NCBI RefSeq assembly: GCF_003148495.1
Contig: NZ_QGGH01000001.1
Span: forward strand, 1,136,347 to 1,200,346
DNA: 64,000 nucleotides
Direction of reading: 5' to 3'
Source of the DNA: Mesorhizobium loti
GTDB lineage: Bacteria; Pseudomonadota; Alphaproteobacteria; Rhizobiales; Rhizobiaceae
Position 1 is the stretch's first letter. Each line of letters starts with the position of its first letter. Below the pieces are notes generated by a model. That model was not told the DNA's origin. It ran no database searches and worked only from the letters and a program-made list of their open reading frames with translations. The translations under genes were made by a program, and so were the position numbers. This document shows positions 8,465 through 17,272 of this stretch, one piece after another.

Positions 8465-9244
8465 ATGAGACAGGCAGGCAAGGTGGCTGTTGTCACAGGA
8501 GCGGCGCGCGGCATCGGACGCGCTTGCGCGGAACGCTTTCTGGCCGAAGGCGCGAAGCTCGTGCTCGGCGACATCGATGCCACGGAACTGAGAAAATGTG
8601 CCGCGGAAATCGGCACCACCGACAGCGTCCTGGCTCTCGTTACGGATGTCAGCAAGAAGGACCAGATCGATGCGCTGGTTGCGGCGGCGGTAGCGAAGTT
8701 CGGCCGTGTCGACATCATGGTCAACAATGCCGGCATCGCTCCGGTTCAAGACTTTCTCGACATCACAGAGGCGGACTACGACAGGGTTCTCGCCGTCAAT
8801 CTGAAGGGCGCGTTCATGGGCACCCAGGCGGCAGCCCGGCAGATGATCGCGCAGGGTGGTGGCGGCGTTATCATCAACATGTCGTCGATCAATTCCGGCC
8901 TCGCCAACCCGCGCGTCGCCACCTACGCGATCTCCAAGGGCGGCATGAACCAGGTCACCAGCACCGCGGCCGTCGCCTTCGCTCCCCACGGCATCCGCGT
9001 GGTCGGTGTCGGCCCGGGCACTATCGCCACGGACATGGTCATGGACGGGACATTCATCGACTCGGAAGAAATGCGGCGGGCGGTTCTTTCGCGCACACCG
9101 CTCGGGCGCCTCGGCACGGCAGCCGAGATCGCCTCGGTCGTGGCGTTCCTGGCCAGCGACGACGCTTCCTACATCACCGGCGAGACGATCTACCCCGACG
9201 GAGGGCGCCGGGTGCTGAACTATACGGTCCCGATCAAGGAGTGA
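8465..9244 (+). CDS. SDR-family oxidoreductase
   Basis: This 259-residue classical SDR has TGAARGIG for cofactor binding, NNAG, a Ser in SSINSG, and YAISK as the Tyr-Lys catalytic pair. The ATG at 8465 is preferred over 8447 because GAGGG stands 7 bases before it. It is strikingly similar to the SDR at 21150-21926, including the shared C-terminal pattern YPDGGR..LNYTVP. The two genes probably act on the same or closely related alcohols. About 100 bases separate it from the aldehyde dehydrogenase. Confidence 0.9.
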   Translation: MRQAGKVAVVTGAARGIGRACAERFLAEGAKLVLGDIDATELRKCAAEIGTTDSVLALVTDVSKKDQIDALVAAAVAKFGRVDIMVNNAGIAPVQDFLDITEADYDRVLAVNLKGAFMGTQAAARQMIAQGGGGVIINMSSINSGLANPRVATYAISKGGMNQVTSTAAVAFAPHGIRVVGVGPGTIATDMVMDGTFIDSEEMRRAVLSRTPLGRLGTAAEIASVVAFLASDDASYITGETIYPDGGRRVLNYTVPIKE

Positions 9245-9248
9245 GGAT

Positions 9249-9698
9249 ATGGGTAATTTCGACAAGCTGCATCACATCTGCATCGTCGTGCACGATATCG
9301 ACAAGGCGCAGGCCTATTATGACTCCATCGGCATCGGGCCATGGGAGTCCTATCCGCCGCTGGCTGAATACGAAGAACTCCAGGTCCCAAGCCCGGAGGG
9401 TTTCAAGGCGATGCAATACCGGATTTGCAACCTGCCGAACACTCAGCTGCAACTGTGCCAGCCGAACCACGATCCTTCACCACAGCGGATTCATCTCGAT
9501 ACAAAGGGTGAAGGCGTCTTCCACATCGGCTTTGAGGTCCGTGATGCGGACGCAGCCGAAACCAAGGCGAAAACCGACGGCCTTGCCGTGCTGATGCGCG
9601 GGCGCCGGGAAAACCGCACCGGCTTCACCTACTACGACACAGCCGACAAGGCGGGGGTGATCCTGCTGACGCGGGCGACCAATCTGCCCGGCAAATGA
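9249..9698 (+). CDS. VOC/glyoxalase-superfamily protein
   Basis: The 149-residue protein has two beta-alpha-beta-beta-beta modules, with LHHICIVVHDIDKA in the first and VFHIGFEVRDADAAE in the second. This layout matches methylmalonyl-CoA epimerase and related isomerases of the vicinal oxygen chelate family. Two His ligands are visible; the usual final Glu ligand is not obvious in the C-terminal GVILLTRA strand. It starts 4 bases after the SDR. It could be an epimerase or lyase in the same pathway, but the reaction is unknown. Confidence 0.8.
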   Translation: MGNFDKLHHICIVVHDIDKAQAYYDSIGIGPWESYPPLAEYEELQVPSPEGFKAMQYRICNLPNTQLQLCQPNHDPSPQRIHLDTKGEGVFHIGFEVRDADAAETKAKTDGLAVLMRGRRENRTGFTYYDTADKAGVILLTRATNLPGK

Positions 9699-9744
9699 TC
9701 TTCGCGCGAAGGATTGGGGCTGGACAAGGAGACGGGGCGATTGA

Positions 9745-10398
9745 TCAGCTGCCCCGCAATTCCTGAAGCCGGTCGACCAGGAATTTGCCGCTGGTGATGA
9801 TGTGCATTTCCAAAAGGCCGACTGCGCGCAGTGTGTCCTTGGCTTCGCACAGGTCGATGAGCTGCCAGTGGTCGCGGTCGGACTGGGCTTGGATCTCGGT
9901 GAGCGTCACCATCATGCGCGTGTAGCGTTCGAGCTGCTGGTAGATGCGCCCCACCAGTTCGATCGTCGCCTTGCGGCCGGACGGCGCGTAGAGCGCTGCG
10001 TGGAAGTTCCAGTTGAGCTGGTTCGAGTACTCGCCGGTCTTGCCCTGCTCCTGGTGCTGTTTTGCGCGCTCGCGGGCCAGCGCGAGGTCGGCCTCCGTCA
10101 TCCTTGGAATGGCTAGTGCCAGTAGCCATGTTTCGATCCGGGCCCGCAATTCGTAGAGCTCGAGGATCTCGTCCAGGGAAATGGAGGTGACGACGGCGCC
10201 CTTGTGGGAAACCAGCGTGACGAAGCCTTCCGAATGAAGCTGATGCAGCGCCTCTCGCACCGGAATTCGGCTGACGCCGAACTCGGTGGCCAGATGCTCC
10301 TGCCGCAGCTGGAAGTTGGCCTCGTATTCGCCGATCAGGATCTTCTGCCTGATGGCATCGGCGACCTGGGTCGAGATGGTTTTCTTCTGTACGAGCAT
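9745..10398 (-). CDS. GntR-family regulator, FCD subfamily
   Basis: The 217-residue protein has an N-terminal winged helix (LRQEHLATEFGVSRIPVREA) followed by an all-helical FCD domain. Its likely metal-binding His residues lie in WNFHAALYAPSG, SDRDHWQLIDL and LLEMHI. FCD regulators are usually repressors released by an organic acid. It sits next to the FAD oxidase and the aminotransferase operon, so it is the best candidate for binding the TGGATA-N3-TATCCA palindromes at 11815, 21960 and 22123. Confidence 0.92.
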   Translation of the reverse strand: MLVQKKTISTQVADAIRQKILIGEYEANFQLRQEHLATEFGVSRIPVREALHQLHSEGFVTLVSHKGAVVTSISLDEILELYELRARIETWLLALAIPRMTEADLALARERAKQHQEQGKTGEYSNQLNWNFHAALYAPSGRKATIELVGRIYQQLERYTRMMVTLTEIQAQSDRDHWQLIDLCEAKDTLRAVGLLEMHIITSGKFLVDRLQELRGS

Positions 10399-10504
10399 GA
10401 ATCAGCCTGGGGCGGCCGCCGTGTTTGTCGACTGGCGCCGTTTTGATTGAAGAAGTGGACGCATAGCACCGTTGTCACTGCGATGCCATGTCGCCCGTTT
10501 CGCT

Positions 10505-11683
10505 TCAGTAGACATGTTCCTCGATGGGCTGGTTGCCAGCGATCCGTTCGTAGCGGAAGGCCGATAGGTCGACAGAGCGGTACTCGCCATAGGCAATGAG
10601 ATCACTGACGCCCGACCCGGTTGCCGCTGCATGCATCATGCCGTGGCCGCTGAAGCCGGTGGCCAGGACAAAGTTCGAGATCTCGGGATGCCGGCCGATG
10701 ATGCCACTGTGGTCGAAGGTGTTGTACTCGTAGAGCCCCGCCCAGGCGCGCAGCATGCGCAATTGTTCGAAGCCGGGTACACGATGGGCCAGCGCCGGCC
10801 AGATCAACTCGTCGAACAGGTCGTAGTCCACATCCAGGCCAAAATCGTCCGGGTCGTTCTCGCGCACCGGCGGAATACCGCACAGGAAGAGCTGACCTTC
10901 CGGCCGCAGCCAAAAGCCGCTTGTGTCGAAGACGAAGGGGCAGTTGTCGATCCTTGCCGGCGTTTCGAAGACGAAGACGCAGCGCTTGCTCGGGACAACC
11001 GGCAACTCGGCGCCGGCCATCCTGGCAATGCCCGCGCTCCATGGTCCGGCCGCGTTGATCACTGTGCCGGCGGCAAGCCGTTCGCCATTGTCCAGAACCA
11101 CTTCGCCGACCTTGCCGGGAGACGCCATGCTCAGTCCGGTCACCGTCGCGGCGAGATAGTCCACGCCCTGCGTGCGCGCCTTGCGGCGAAATGCCTGCAT
11201 CAGGCCAGGGCCGTCGAACCAGCCTTCGCTGCCAAGGCCGAGTGAGCCAAGCGCGAGATCGTCCGTGTTGAGCCACGGGAAGCGTTGTGCCAGTTCGACC
11301 TGCTCGATCAGCTCGGCGTCGACGCCCATGCCGCGCTGAACGCGGTTCTTGGCGCGCTGCGCGTCGGCCCGCTCGGGCGTCGCCAGCACGAGATAACCGG
11401 GCTCATGCAGGCCGATGTCGGCCAACTCATCGCCAATGGCAAGCCGTGTCTTTACCTGGCGCAGGAAGTCGATGCTGAACTTCGACATGGCGATGTTCGG
11501 CGCCGTGCCGAACTGCTGGCGTATGGCGCTGGTCGATAAGGAAGACGAGGACGCCGTGTAGTAGGGGTCCCGCTCGATCACCGCGATCCTGCCATCGAAA
11601 TCCGGATTGGCTGACAGGAAGTAGGCGATCGAGCTGCCGACAACGCCTCCGCCGACGATCACCACATCATAGTTTGTGCCCAT
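10505..11683 (-). CDS. FAD-dependent amine/amino-acid oxidoreductase (DAO family)
   Basis: The 392-residue protein opens with the dinucleotide fold YDVVIVGGGVVGSSIAYFLS and an acidic ERDPYY strand end. It also contains STSAIRQQFG and the C-terminal FAD loop GFSGHGMMHAAATG. The family includes sarcosine, glycine and D-amino-acid oxidases and FOXRED1. A close paralog lies at 47437-48654. It diverges from the aminotransferase operon at 11867. A TGGATA half-site at 11731 lies upstream, but its partner is imperfect. The substrate is probably an N-substituted or cyclic amino acid. Confidence 0.87.
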   Translation of the reverse strand: MGTNYDVVIVGGGVVGSSIAYFLSANPDFDGRIAVIERDPYYTASSSSLSTSAIRQQFGTAPNIAMSKFSIDFLRQVKTRLAIGDELADIGLHEPGYLVLATPERADAQRAKNRVQRGMGVDAELIEQVELAQRFPWLNTDDLALGSLGLGSEGWFDGPGLMQAFRRKARTQGVDYLAATVTGLSMASPGKVGEVVLDNGERLAAGTVINAAGPWSAGIARMAGAELPVVPSKRCVFVFETPARIDNCPFVFDTSGFWLRPEGQLFLCGIPPVRENDPDDFGLDVDYDLFDELIWPALAHRVPGFEQLRMLRAWAGLYEYNTFDHSGIIGRHPEISNFVLATGFSGHGMMHAAATGSGVSDLIAYGEYRSVDLSAFRYERIAGNQPIEEHVY

Positions 11684-11814
11684 TCCAATCGTGTTCCCTA
11701 TCTCGAATGTTATCGGTGGCGACGAAGGATTGGATACTTTTCTCTATCGACCCACCTCCAAAATGAGACATAACCCGGTCTTCGACGCAGAAAAAGGGGT
11801 TTGACGCGAAAATC

Positions 11815-11829
11815 AGAATACATTATCCA
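11815..11829. promoter_or_regulatory. Candidate GntR operator 1
   Basis: AGAATA-CAT-TATCCA matches TGGATA-N3-TATCCA with a perfect right half and 4 of 6 bases in the left half. It lies 38 bases before the GTG start of the aminotransferase operon, in the divergent gap with the FAD oxidase gene. The same motif stands before the SDR-pxpBC operon and before rraA. Confidence 0.5.
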
Positions 11830-11866
11830 ATTTTTACCAAATATCAGGCATGCCGAGGATTGTTCC

Positions 11867-13069
11867 GTGGGCCTCATCGCTCCCCGTCTCGACGTCATCA
11901 AGCCAAGCCCCAGCATGGCGGTCACCGCGCGGGCAATCGAAATGCGCTCAGCCGGCATCGACGTCATCAGCCTGAGCGCCGGCGAGCCGGATTTTCCGAC
12001 GCCTCCGCACATCGTCGAGGCGGCCTACGAGGCGATGCGCAGGGGGGAGACGCGCTATACGGCGGTGGATGGCACGGCCGCGCTGAAGAAGGCGGTGGCC
12101 GGAAAATTCAGGCGCGAGAACGGCCTCGACTACAAGCCTTCGCAAATCAGCGTCGCGGGTGGCGCAAAGCAGATCATCTACAACGCCCTGCTGGCAACGC
12201 TGGCTCCCGGCGACGAGGTGGTTGTCCCCGCGCCCTATTGGGTTTCCTACACCGACATCGTCCTGCTCGGCGAAGGCAAGCCCGTGGTCGTTCCCTGCAC
12301 GGAGGCGCAGGGCTTCAAACTGACGCCGCAAGCCCTGCGAGCCGCGATCACGGGGCGCACGAAATGGCTGCTGCTCAACACGCCCTCCAATCCGACCGGC
12401 GCCGTCTACAGCCGCGACGAACTTGCGGGCCTGGCCGAGGTGTTGCTCGATCACCCGCATGTGCACGTGCTGACCGACGACATCTACGAGCATATCCTGT
12501 TCGACGGGCGCGCCTTCCACACCATCGCCGGCGTCGAGCCACGGCTGAAGGACCGCACGCTGACAGTCAATGGCGTGTCGAAGGCCTATGCCATGACCGG
12601 CTGGCGGATCGGCTACGCCGGCGGGCCGGAAGAGTTGATCCGTGCCATGGCGACCGTGCAGAGCCAAAGCACGTCGAACCCGTCATCCATCTCGCAGGCC
12701 GCGACCATAGCAGCACTGGAAGGTCCTCAGGACTTTCTTCGCCCGCGGGCGCTCGAATTCCAGGCGCGGCGCGACCGCGCACTGGAGCTGCTGCGCGCGA
12801 TTCCCGGTCTCACCTGCCAGACGCCCGAGGGCGCCTTCTACCTCTATCCCAATTGCTCGGCCCTGATCGGCCGTCGCCGCCCGGACGGCACTCCTATCGG
12901 CAGCGACGACGATTTCTCGCTCTACCTGCTCGATCAGGCACGGGTCGCGGTGGTGCAGGGCTCAGCCTACGGCCTGTCACCGCATTTCCGCATTTCCATA
13001 GCCACGTCGATGGACCTGATCGAAAAAGCGATCAGGCGCATCGCCGAGGCCGTCGAAGCGCTGCGATAG
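11867..13069 (+). CDS. Class I/II PLP-dependent aminotransferase (aspartate aminotransferase-like)
   Basis: The 400-residue protein has GEPDFPTPPHI, NTPSNPTGAVYSRDEL, the PLP lysine K239 in VSKAYAMTGWRIGYAGG, and the Arg-containing C-terminal block FRISIATS. This is the AAT subgroup I-gamma pattern. The GTG at 11867 with GAGGA 7 bases upstream is preferred over an upstream TTG at 11801 that lies in promoter sequence. It heads the operon leading into accB, accC, the BCCP-like gene and pxpA. It is a clear paralog of the aminotransferase at 28466. The amino donor is unknown. Confidence 0.92.
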   Translation: MGLIAPRLDVIKPSPSMAVTARAIEMRSAGIDVISLSAGEPDFPTPPHIVEAAYEAMRRGETRYTAVDGTAALKKAVAGKFRRENGLDYKPSQISVAGGAKQIIYNALLATLAPGDEVVVPAPYWVSYTDIVLLGEGKPVVVPCTEAQGFKLTPQALRAAITGRTKWLLLNTPSNPTGAVYSRDELAGLAEVLLDHPHVHVLTDDIYEHILFDGRAFHTIAGVEPRLKDRTLTVNGVSKAYAMTGWRIGYAGGPEELIRAMATVQSQSTSNPSSISQAATIAALEGPQDFLRPRALEFQARRDRALELLRAIPGLTCQTPEGAFYLYPNCSALIGRRRPDGTPIGSDDDFSLYLLDQARVAVVQGSAYGLSPHFRISIATSMDLIEKAIRRIAEAVEALR

Positions 13070-13076
13070 GCCGGCG

Positions 13077-13526
13077 ATGGATCTCGACTTCGTCCAGAAG
13101 CTGATCGAATTTGTCTCGCGTTCGCCCATTGCCGAACTGGAGATCGAGCGCGACGGCGTTCGCATCCGCATGTCCAGGCAGGCGGCGCCGGCGCAATCCG
13201 CGTCGCAGGTGCAGCCTTCGCCGCAGCCAGCCGCAGACACCGCCGTCTCTTCAAATCCAGCTTCGACAACTCCGCCCATCGCGTGGCATTCAATCCGCGC
13301 GCCGCTGACAGGCGTGTTCTACCGTTCCGGCACCGAAGGCGAACCGCCGCTCGCTTCGCTTGGCGATGTGGTCGTGGAAGGGCAGACGATCGGCGTCCTA
13401 GAAGCCATGAAGACGTTCAACGTCGTGGAATCCGATCGCGCTGGGCGGATCGTGCAGATCGCGTTCGACGACCATGCCGCCGTGCAGTCCGGTGACGTGC
13501 TGTTCGTTCTCGAAGATTTGGGCTAG
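13077..13526 (+). CDS. accB: Biotin carboxyl carrier protein
   Basis: The 149-residue protein has an N-terminal helical segment, a Pro/Ala/Gln-rich linker at about residues 40-70, and a biotinyl domain. The modified lysine is in [11 protein letters not shown]. Threonine follows the lysine where most BCCPs have methionine. It lies 6 bases before accC, and the pair would form the carboxybiotin-making half of a biotin-dependent carboxylase. No accA or accD carboxyltransferase is nearby; the only carboxyltransferase-like partners here are PxpB and PxpC. It is probably a catabolic copy rather than the fatty-acid enzyme. Confidence 0.88.
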   Translation: MDLDFVQKLIEFVSRSPIAELEIERDGVRIRMSRQAAPAQSASQVQPSPQPAADTAVSSNPASTTPPIAWHSIRAPLTGVFYRSGTEGEPPLASLGDVVVEGQTIGVLEAMKTFNVVESDRAGRIVQIAFDDHAAVQSGDVLFVLEDLG

Positions 13527-13531
13527 CGGCG

Positions 13532-14905
13532 ATGTTCGATACCGTCCTTATCGCCAACCGCGGTGAAATTGCACTGCGCATCCTGCGTGCATGCCGCGAT
13601 CTCGGATTGAAGACGGTGGCGGCGCATTCGGAAGCCGATGCGGGCCTTCGCCATGTCGCGCTGGCGGACAGGGCGATCTGCATCGGACCGGCTGCCGCGA
13701 CGGATAGCTATCTCAACATCGCCGAGATCATCACCGCCGCGCAGCTCGCCGGCGCGGGTGCGATCCATCCGGGCTATGGGTTCCTCTCGGAAAATGCTGC
13801 CTTCGCCGGGGCCGTCGAAAACGCCGGCCTCATCTTCATCGGGCCGTCTGCGGCGGCGATCCGTACCATGGGCGACAAGGTCTCCGCCAAGCGCACTATG
13901 ATCGCCGCCGGCGTTCCCTGCGTTGCGGGCTCGCAAGGTGCGCTGCCGCAGGATGAGCAAGAAGTGCGCGCCATTGCCGAAGCCATCGGCTATCCGGTCA
14001 TCGTCAAGGCGGCGGGTGGCGGCGGCGGGCGCGGCATGCGTATCGTGCGCGAGGAGCGCGCGCTGATGGAAGCCGTTTCGATGGCGGTGAAAGAGGCGGA
14101 CCGCGCCTTCGGCAACCCGCAAGTCTATCTGGAAAAATTCCTCGAGCACCCGCGCCATATCGAGATCCAGATTCTGGCGGACAAGCACGGTAGGGCGGTC
14201 TGGCTCGGCGAGCGGGATTGCTCCATGCAGCGCCGCCACCAGAAGATCATCGAGGAGGCGCCGGCGCCCGGCATCGCCCGCGAGGCGATCGCCGAGATCG
14301 GCGACCTGTGTGCCAGCGCATGCCTGACCATCGGCTATACCGGTGCCGGCACGTTCGAGTTCCTCCACGAGGACGGACGCTTCTCTTTCATCGAGATGAA
14401 CACCCGCGTGCAGGTGGAGCATCCCGTCACCGAACTCGTCACCGGTATCGATATCGTGCGTGAACAGATCCGCATCGCCCGCGGCGAACCCCTGTCGTTC
14501 AGCCAGGAAGACGTTCGCATTCAGGGCCACGCCGTCGAATGCCGCATCAACGCTGAAAATCCGTACAGCTTTCAGCCGCATCCGGGCCGGGTCGAGCGCT
14601 GGACGCCGCCGGGCGGTCCCGGAATCCGCGTCGAATCGCATCTCTATTCCGGCTACACCGTGCCGCCGCATTACGATTCGCTGGTGGCCAAGCTGTTGGC
14701 ACATGGCGCGACGCGGGCCGAGGCGATCCGGCGCATGAGCGGGGCGCTGGGCGAGATGGAGGCGGTCGGCATCGCCACCAATGCACCGCTGCACGGCCTC
14801 CTCATGGAGGAGCCCGGCTTCGCCGCTGGCGGCTTCGATATCCACCATCTTGAACGTCTCATTGAAGGCGGTCTGCTCCGGGGACGAGGCGGTAATGACG
14901 GTTGA
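13532..14905 (+). CDS. accC: Biotin carboxylase subunit
   Basis: This 457-residue protein is a full-length biotin carboxylase. [20 protein letters not shown] is the N-terminal fold, [12 protein letters not shown] the ATP-grasp glycine loop, [20 protein letters not shown] the bicarbonate/ATP block, and [14 protein letters not shown] the catalytic Glu/Arg region. It carboxylates biotin on BCCP at the cost of ATP. It is expressed between accB and a BCCP-like gene that overlaps its 3' end by 11 bases. Its partner carboxyltransferase is not identified; homology of PxpBC to the urea carboxylase transferase domain offers a candidate. Confidence 0.93.
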   Translation: MFDTVLIANRGEIALRILRACRDLGLKTVAAHSEADAGLRHVALADRAICIGPAAATDSYLNIAEIITAAQLAGAGAIHPGYGFLSENAAFAGAVENAGLIFIGPSAAAIRTMGDKVSAKRTMIAAGVPCVAGSQGALPQDEQEVRAIAEAIGYPVIVKAAGGGGGRGMRIVREERALMEAVSMAVKEADRAFGNPQVYLEKFLEHPRHIEIQILADKHGRAVWLGERDCSMQRRHQKIIEEAPAPGIAREAIAEIGDLCASACLTIGYTGAGTFEFLHEDGRFSFIEMNTRVQVEHPVTELVTGIDIVREQIRIARGEPLSFSQEDVRIQGHAVECRINAENPYSFQPHPGRVERWTPPGGPGIRVESHLYSGYTVPPHYDSLVAKLLAHGATRAEAIRRMSGALGEMEAVGIATNAPLHGLLMEEPGFAAGGFDIHHLERLIEGGLLRGRGGNDG

Positions 14906-15290
14906 GGAGATCGAAAGGCTGACCGCCTGGTGCGCAAGTGCCGGCATCGGCGAGATCGAGCTGGCGGAGGCCGGCTTTTCGCTGCGCCTGCTTGTGCAGT
15001 CCGTTGTTGCCCCGACACCCGTGGCCGCGACCGAGGCGCCGAAGGCCGAAACGGTCTTCAAGGGTGTGCGCGCGCCCGGCGTCGGCGTGTTCCGTCTCGA
15101 TCATCCAACGACCGGTCGGTCGGTTGCCGCACCTGGCCAAATGGTCCGCAAGGGCGAGACGGTCGGCGTCCTGCAGGTCGGCCCATGCCTGAAGGCCGTG
15201 CTCGCGCCGGCAGACGGCGTGCTGGGCGCGGCGCTGGCCGAGGACGGCGCGGTCGTCGGCTACGGCACGCCGCTCTACGAGCTGGTGTGA
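14895..15290 (+). CDS. Biotinyl/lipoyl-domain protein lacking the biotin lysine
   Basis: The 131-residue protein aligns end to end with the BCCP at 13077: an N-terminal helix ([20 protein letters not shown]), then [14 protein letters not shown] and [20 protein letters not shown]. The EAMKT of the upstream BCCP is QVGPC here, so the carboxylation lysine is missing. The ATG at 14895 overlaps accC and is followed after 38 bases by pxpA. It may be a structural or regulatory subunit of the AccB/AccC complex, or a carrier that lost its function. The intact frame and operon position argue against simple decay. Confidence 0.82.
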   Translation: MTVEEIERLTAWCASAGIGEIELAEAGFSLRLLVQSVVAPTPVAATEAPKAETVFKGVRAPGVGVFRLDHPTTGRSVAAPGQMVRKGETVGVLQVGPCLKAVLAPADGVLGAALAEDGAVVGYGTPLYELV

Positions 15291-15328
15291 AGGCAGAGGC
15301 GATGGTTCGAACCACTGAGGAAAGCGCC

Positions 15329-16102
15329 ATGGCGACCAAAGGATTGCAGGTCGATATCAATTCCGACATGGGCGAGGGTTTTGGAGCCTACAGGCTCGGC
15401 GACGATGCGGCGATCCTCGACATCGTCAGTTCCGCCAATGTGGCCTGCGGCTTTCATGCCGGCGACCCCGAGATCATGGCGGCCACGTTCTTGATGGCGC
15501 GCGAGAAGGGCGTCGCCGTTGGCGCGCATCCGAGCTTCGCCGATCTGTGGGGATTCGGACGCCGCATCATCCCGCATTCCATGGATGAGATCGAAAGGCT
15601 GGTCGCCTACCAGATCGGCGCGGCGCAGGCGCTTTCCGCCTATGCCGGCCACCCGATCCGCTATGTGAAGGCACATGGCGCGCTGGGCAACCTCACCCAG
15701 ACGGACCGAGGCGTCGCCGAAGCCGTGACGCGCGCGGTCAAGGCCGTCGATCCCGGCCTGATCTGCCTGGCGATCGCGCTCGGCTTCCAGGACAGGATCG
15801 CGCGCGACGCGGGCCTGACGGTCAGGTCCGAAATCTTCGCCGACCGCGCCTATACGGAGGAAGGCTTTCTTGTCTCGCGCAAGCTGGACGGCGCGGTCAT
15901 CCACGATGCCGAGAAGGCGGCGGAACGGGTCGTGCGGATGGTCAAGCAAGGCGCCATCGAGACGCTTTCCGGGCAGCTGCTGCGGACGCCGATCGATTCG
16001 ATCTGCGTCCACAGCGACACGCCGGCGGCCGTCGCCATCGCCGCGCATGTCAGGAGACGGCTGGAAGCGAACGGTGTCAGGGTCCGAGCGTTCGCGGCCT
16101 GA
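15329..16102 (+). CDS. pxpA: LamB/YcsF family protein, 5-oxoprolinase subunit A
   Basis: The 257-residue protein begins with the family signature VDINSDMGEGFGAYRLGDDA and continues with NVACGFHAGDPEIM and VGAHPSFADLWGFGRR. PxpA works with PxpB and PxpC as an ATP-dependent 5-oxoprolinase in bacteria. The ATG at 15329 has GAGG 8 bases upstream. Here pxpA ends the accBC operon, while pxpB and pxpC are 3.4 kb away on the other strand. Co-regulation is suggested by shared operator motifs. A lactam other than 5-oxoproline is possible. Confidence 0.9.
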   Translation: MATKGLQVDINSDMGEGFGAYRLGDDAAILDIVSSANVACGFHAGDPEIMAATFLMAREKGVAVGAHPSFADLWGFGRRIIPHSMDEIERLVAYQIGAAQALSAYAGHPIRYVKAHGALGNLTQTDRGVAEAVTRAVKAVDPGLICLAIALGFQDRIARDAGLTVRSEIFADRAYTEEGFLVSRKLDGAVIHDAEKAAERVVRMVKQGAIETLSGQLLRTPIDSICVHSDTPAAVAIAAHVRRRLEANGVRVRAFAA

Positions 16103-16131
16103 GCACGGCCGAACGGTTACGCGGCCGTGCT
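16102..16131. terminator. Hairpin between convergent operons
   Basis: AGCACGGCCG and CGGCCGTGCT form a perfect 10-base-pair stem around a 10-base loop, starting at the pxpA stop codon. The operons from 11867 and from 21926 converge here. There is no T-run on either side, so it is either a bidirectional barrier or an mRNA end stabiliser. Confidence 0.55.
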
Positions 16132-16153
16132 GGCGGGCACGGCCGCCATCGTT

Positions 16154-17179
16154 TCAGAACCAGACATCGCTGAGGCGATGTCCGCGTGGATAAGGGTCTA
16201 TCGGGTCAAGGCCATGCTGGCCGATGCTGGTGATCCAGGCCTGCCCGGCGATGGTGACCACGACGGCGTCGCGCTCGCCGACGCGCGCATTGGCGATCAC
16301 GCGGGAATCGAAATGGGTCCCGATGATCGACTTGTTGCGGAACAGCTCACCCTTGGCGATCTGCCCTTTCGCAGACATCACTGCCAGCCGCCCGGTGGTG
16401 CCGGTGCCGGTCGGCGAGCGGTCGAGCCTGCCATGCAGGCACACCGTGCCGTTGACGCTTTCCACGCGCCCGTCGATGCGCTCGATCGGGCCTTCGAAAA
16501 TCACGTTGGACACGTCGCGGATCTTCGCGTTCTCCGGATGCACGACCTCGAGCTGCTCGTTGACCGCCTTCTTGATGCGTTGGCCCATCAGCGACATCTG
16601 GTGAGCCTCGTCGGGTGTTATGGAAAAGCCGAGTGCGCGAGCGTTGACATGGGCGAAAGTCATGCCGCCATAGGAGGTGTCGACGGTGATCGTGCCGAGC
16701 CCTTCAACCTCGACTGGCGTGTCGAGATGGACCGCGAAAGCCGGCACATTGGTGAACTCCACCTGCTTCACCTTGCCGTTCTCGCAGAGGCAGCGCACCT
16801 CAATCATGCCGGCCGGTGCTTCCATGCGCAGCAATGTCTCGGGTTCCTTCATCGACACCATGCCGGTCTCCAGCGCCACGGTGGCGACGCAGATGGTGTT
16901 GGAGCCCGACATGGGCGGGTATTCGGTGCTTTCGAGGATCACATAGCCGAGGTCGGCCGAGCTATCGCAGGGCGGCAGGATGATGTTGGCGTTGACGTAG
17001 GGTGCGCCGCGCGGTTCGAAGAGGACCAGCCCGCGTATGTCATCCATATGCTCTTGCAGATATTCCTTCTTTTCGAACATGGTCTTGCCGGGCACGTCCA
17101 TGACGCCGCCGGTGATCACATTGCCGACTTCTCCCTCGGCATGGCAGCCGACGACCGTGAATGTTCTAGACCAGCGCAT
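16154..17179 (-). CDS. Proline racemase-family protein (possible trans-3-hydroxy-L-proline dehydratase)
   Basis: This 341-residue protein belongs to the proline racemase superfamily. The first catalytic position, usually Cys in MCGH, is Ser in MSGSNTIC. The second, usually Cys in DRSPCGTGT, is Thr in DRSPTGTGTTG. Thr at the second position is typical of trans-3-hydroxy-L-proline dehydratases; Ser at the first is less common. The ATG at 17179 has a strong AAGGAGAAG site. The gene behind which it lies encodes an Ldh2-type reductase that could use the dehydratase product. Racemase activity is unlikely without the two cysteines. Confidence 0.8.
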   Translation of the reverse strand: MRWSRTFTVVGCHAEGEVGNVITGGVMDVPGKTMFEKKEYLQEHMDDIRGLVLFEPRGAPYVNANIILPPCDSSADLGYVILESTEYPPMSGSNTICVATVALETGMVSMKEPETLLRMEAPAGMIEVRCLCENGKVKQVEFTNVPAFAVHLDTPVEVEGLGTITVDTSYGGMTFAHVNARALGFSITPDEAHQMSLMGQRIKKAVNEQLEVVHPENAKIRDVSNVIFEGPIERIDGRVESVNGTVCLHGRLDRSPTGTGTTGRLAVMSAKGQIAKGELFRNKSIIGTHFDSRVIANARVGERDAVVVTIAGQAWITSIGQHGLDPIDPYPRGHRLSDVWF

Positions 17180-17272
17180 TTCTTCTCCTTCTGAACGATC
17201 GGTTCTCAATTCCTGCGGCGATGAGGGGAATGGAGTGCTTTCGCAAAACGCGGATGAGGCGGACGAATGACT

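Noticed and set aside
9700..9716. A small palindrome CTTCGCGCGAAG between the convergent VOC and GntR genes.
   Set aside because: The stem is short and has no T-run, so a terminator could not be supported.
11731..11750. A TGGATA half-site with TATCGA 8 bases later upstream of the FAD oxidase at 10505.
   Set aside because: The spacing is 8 rather than 3 and the second arm is imperfect, so it is not called an operator.
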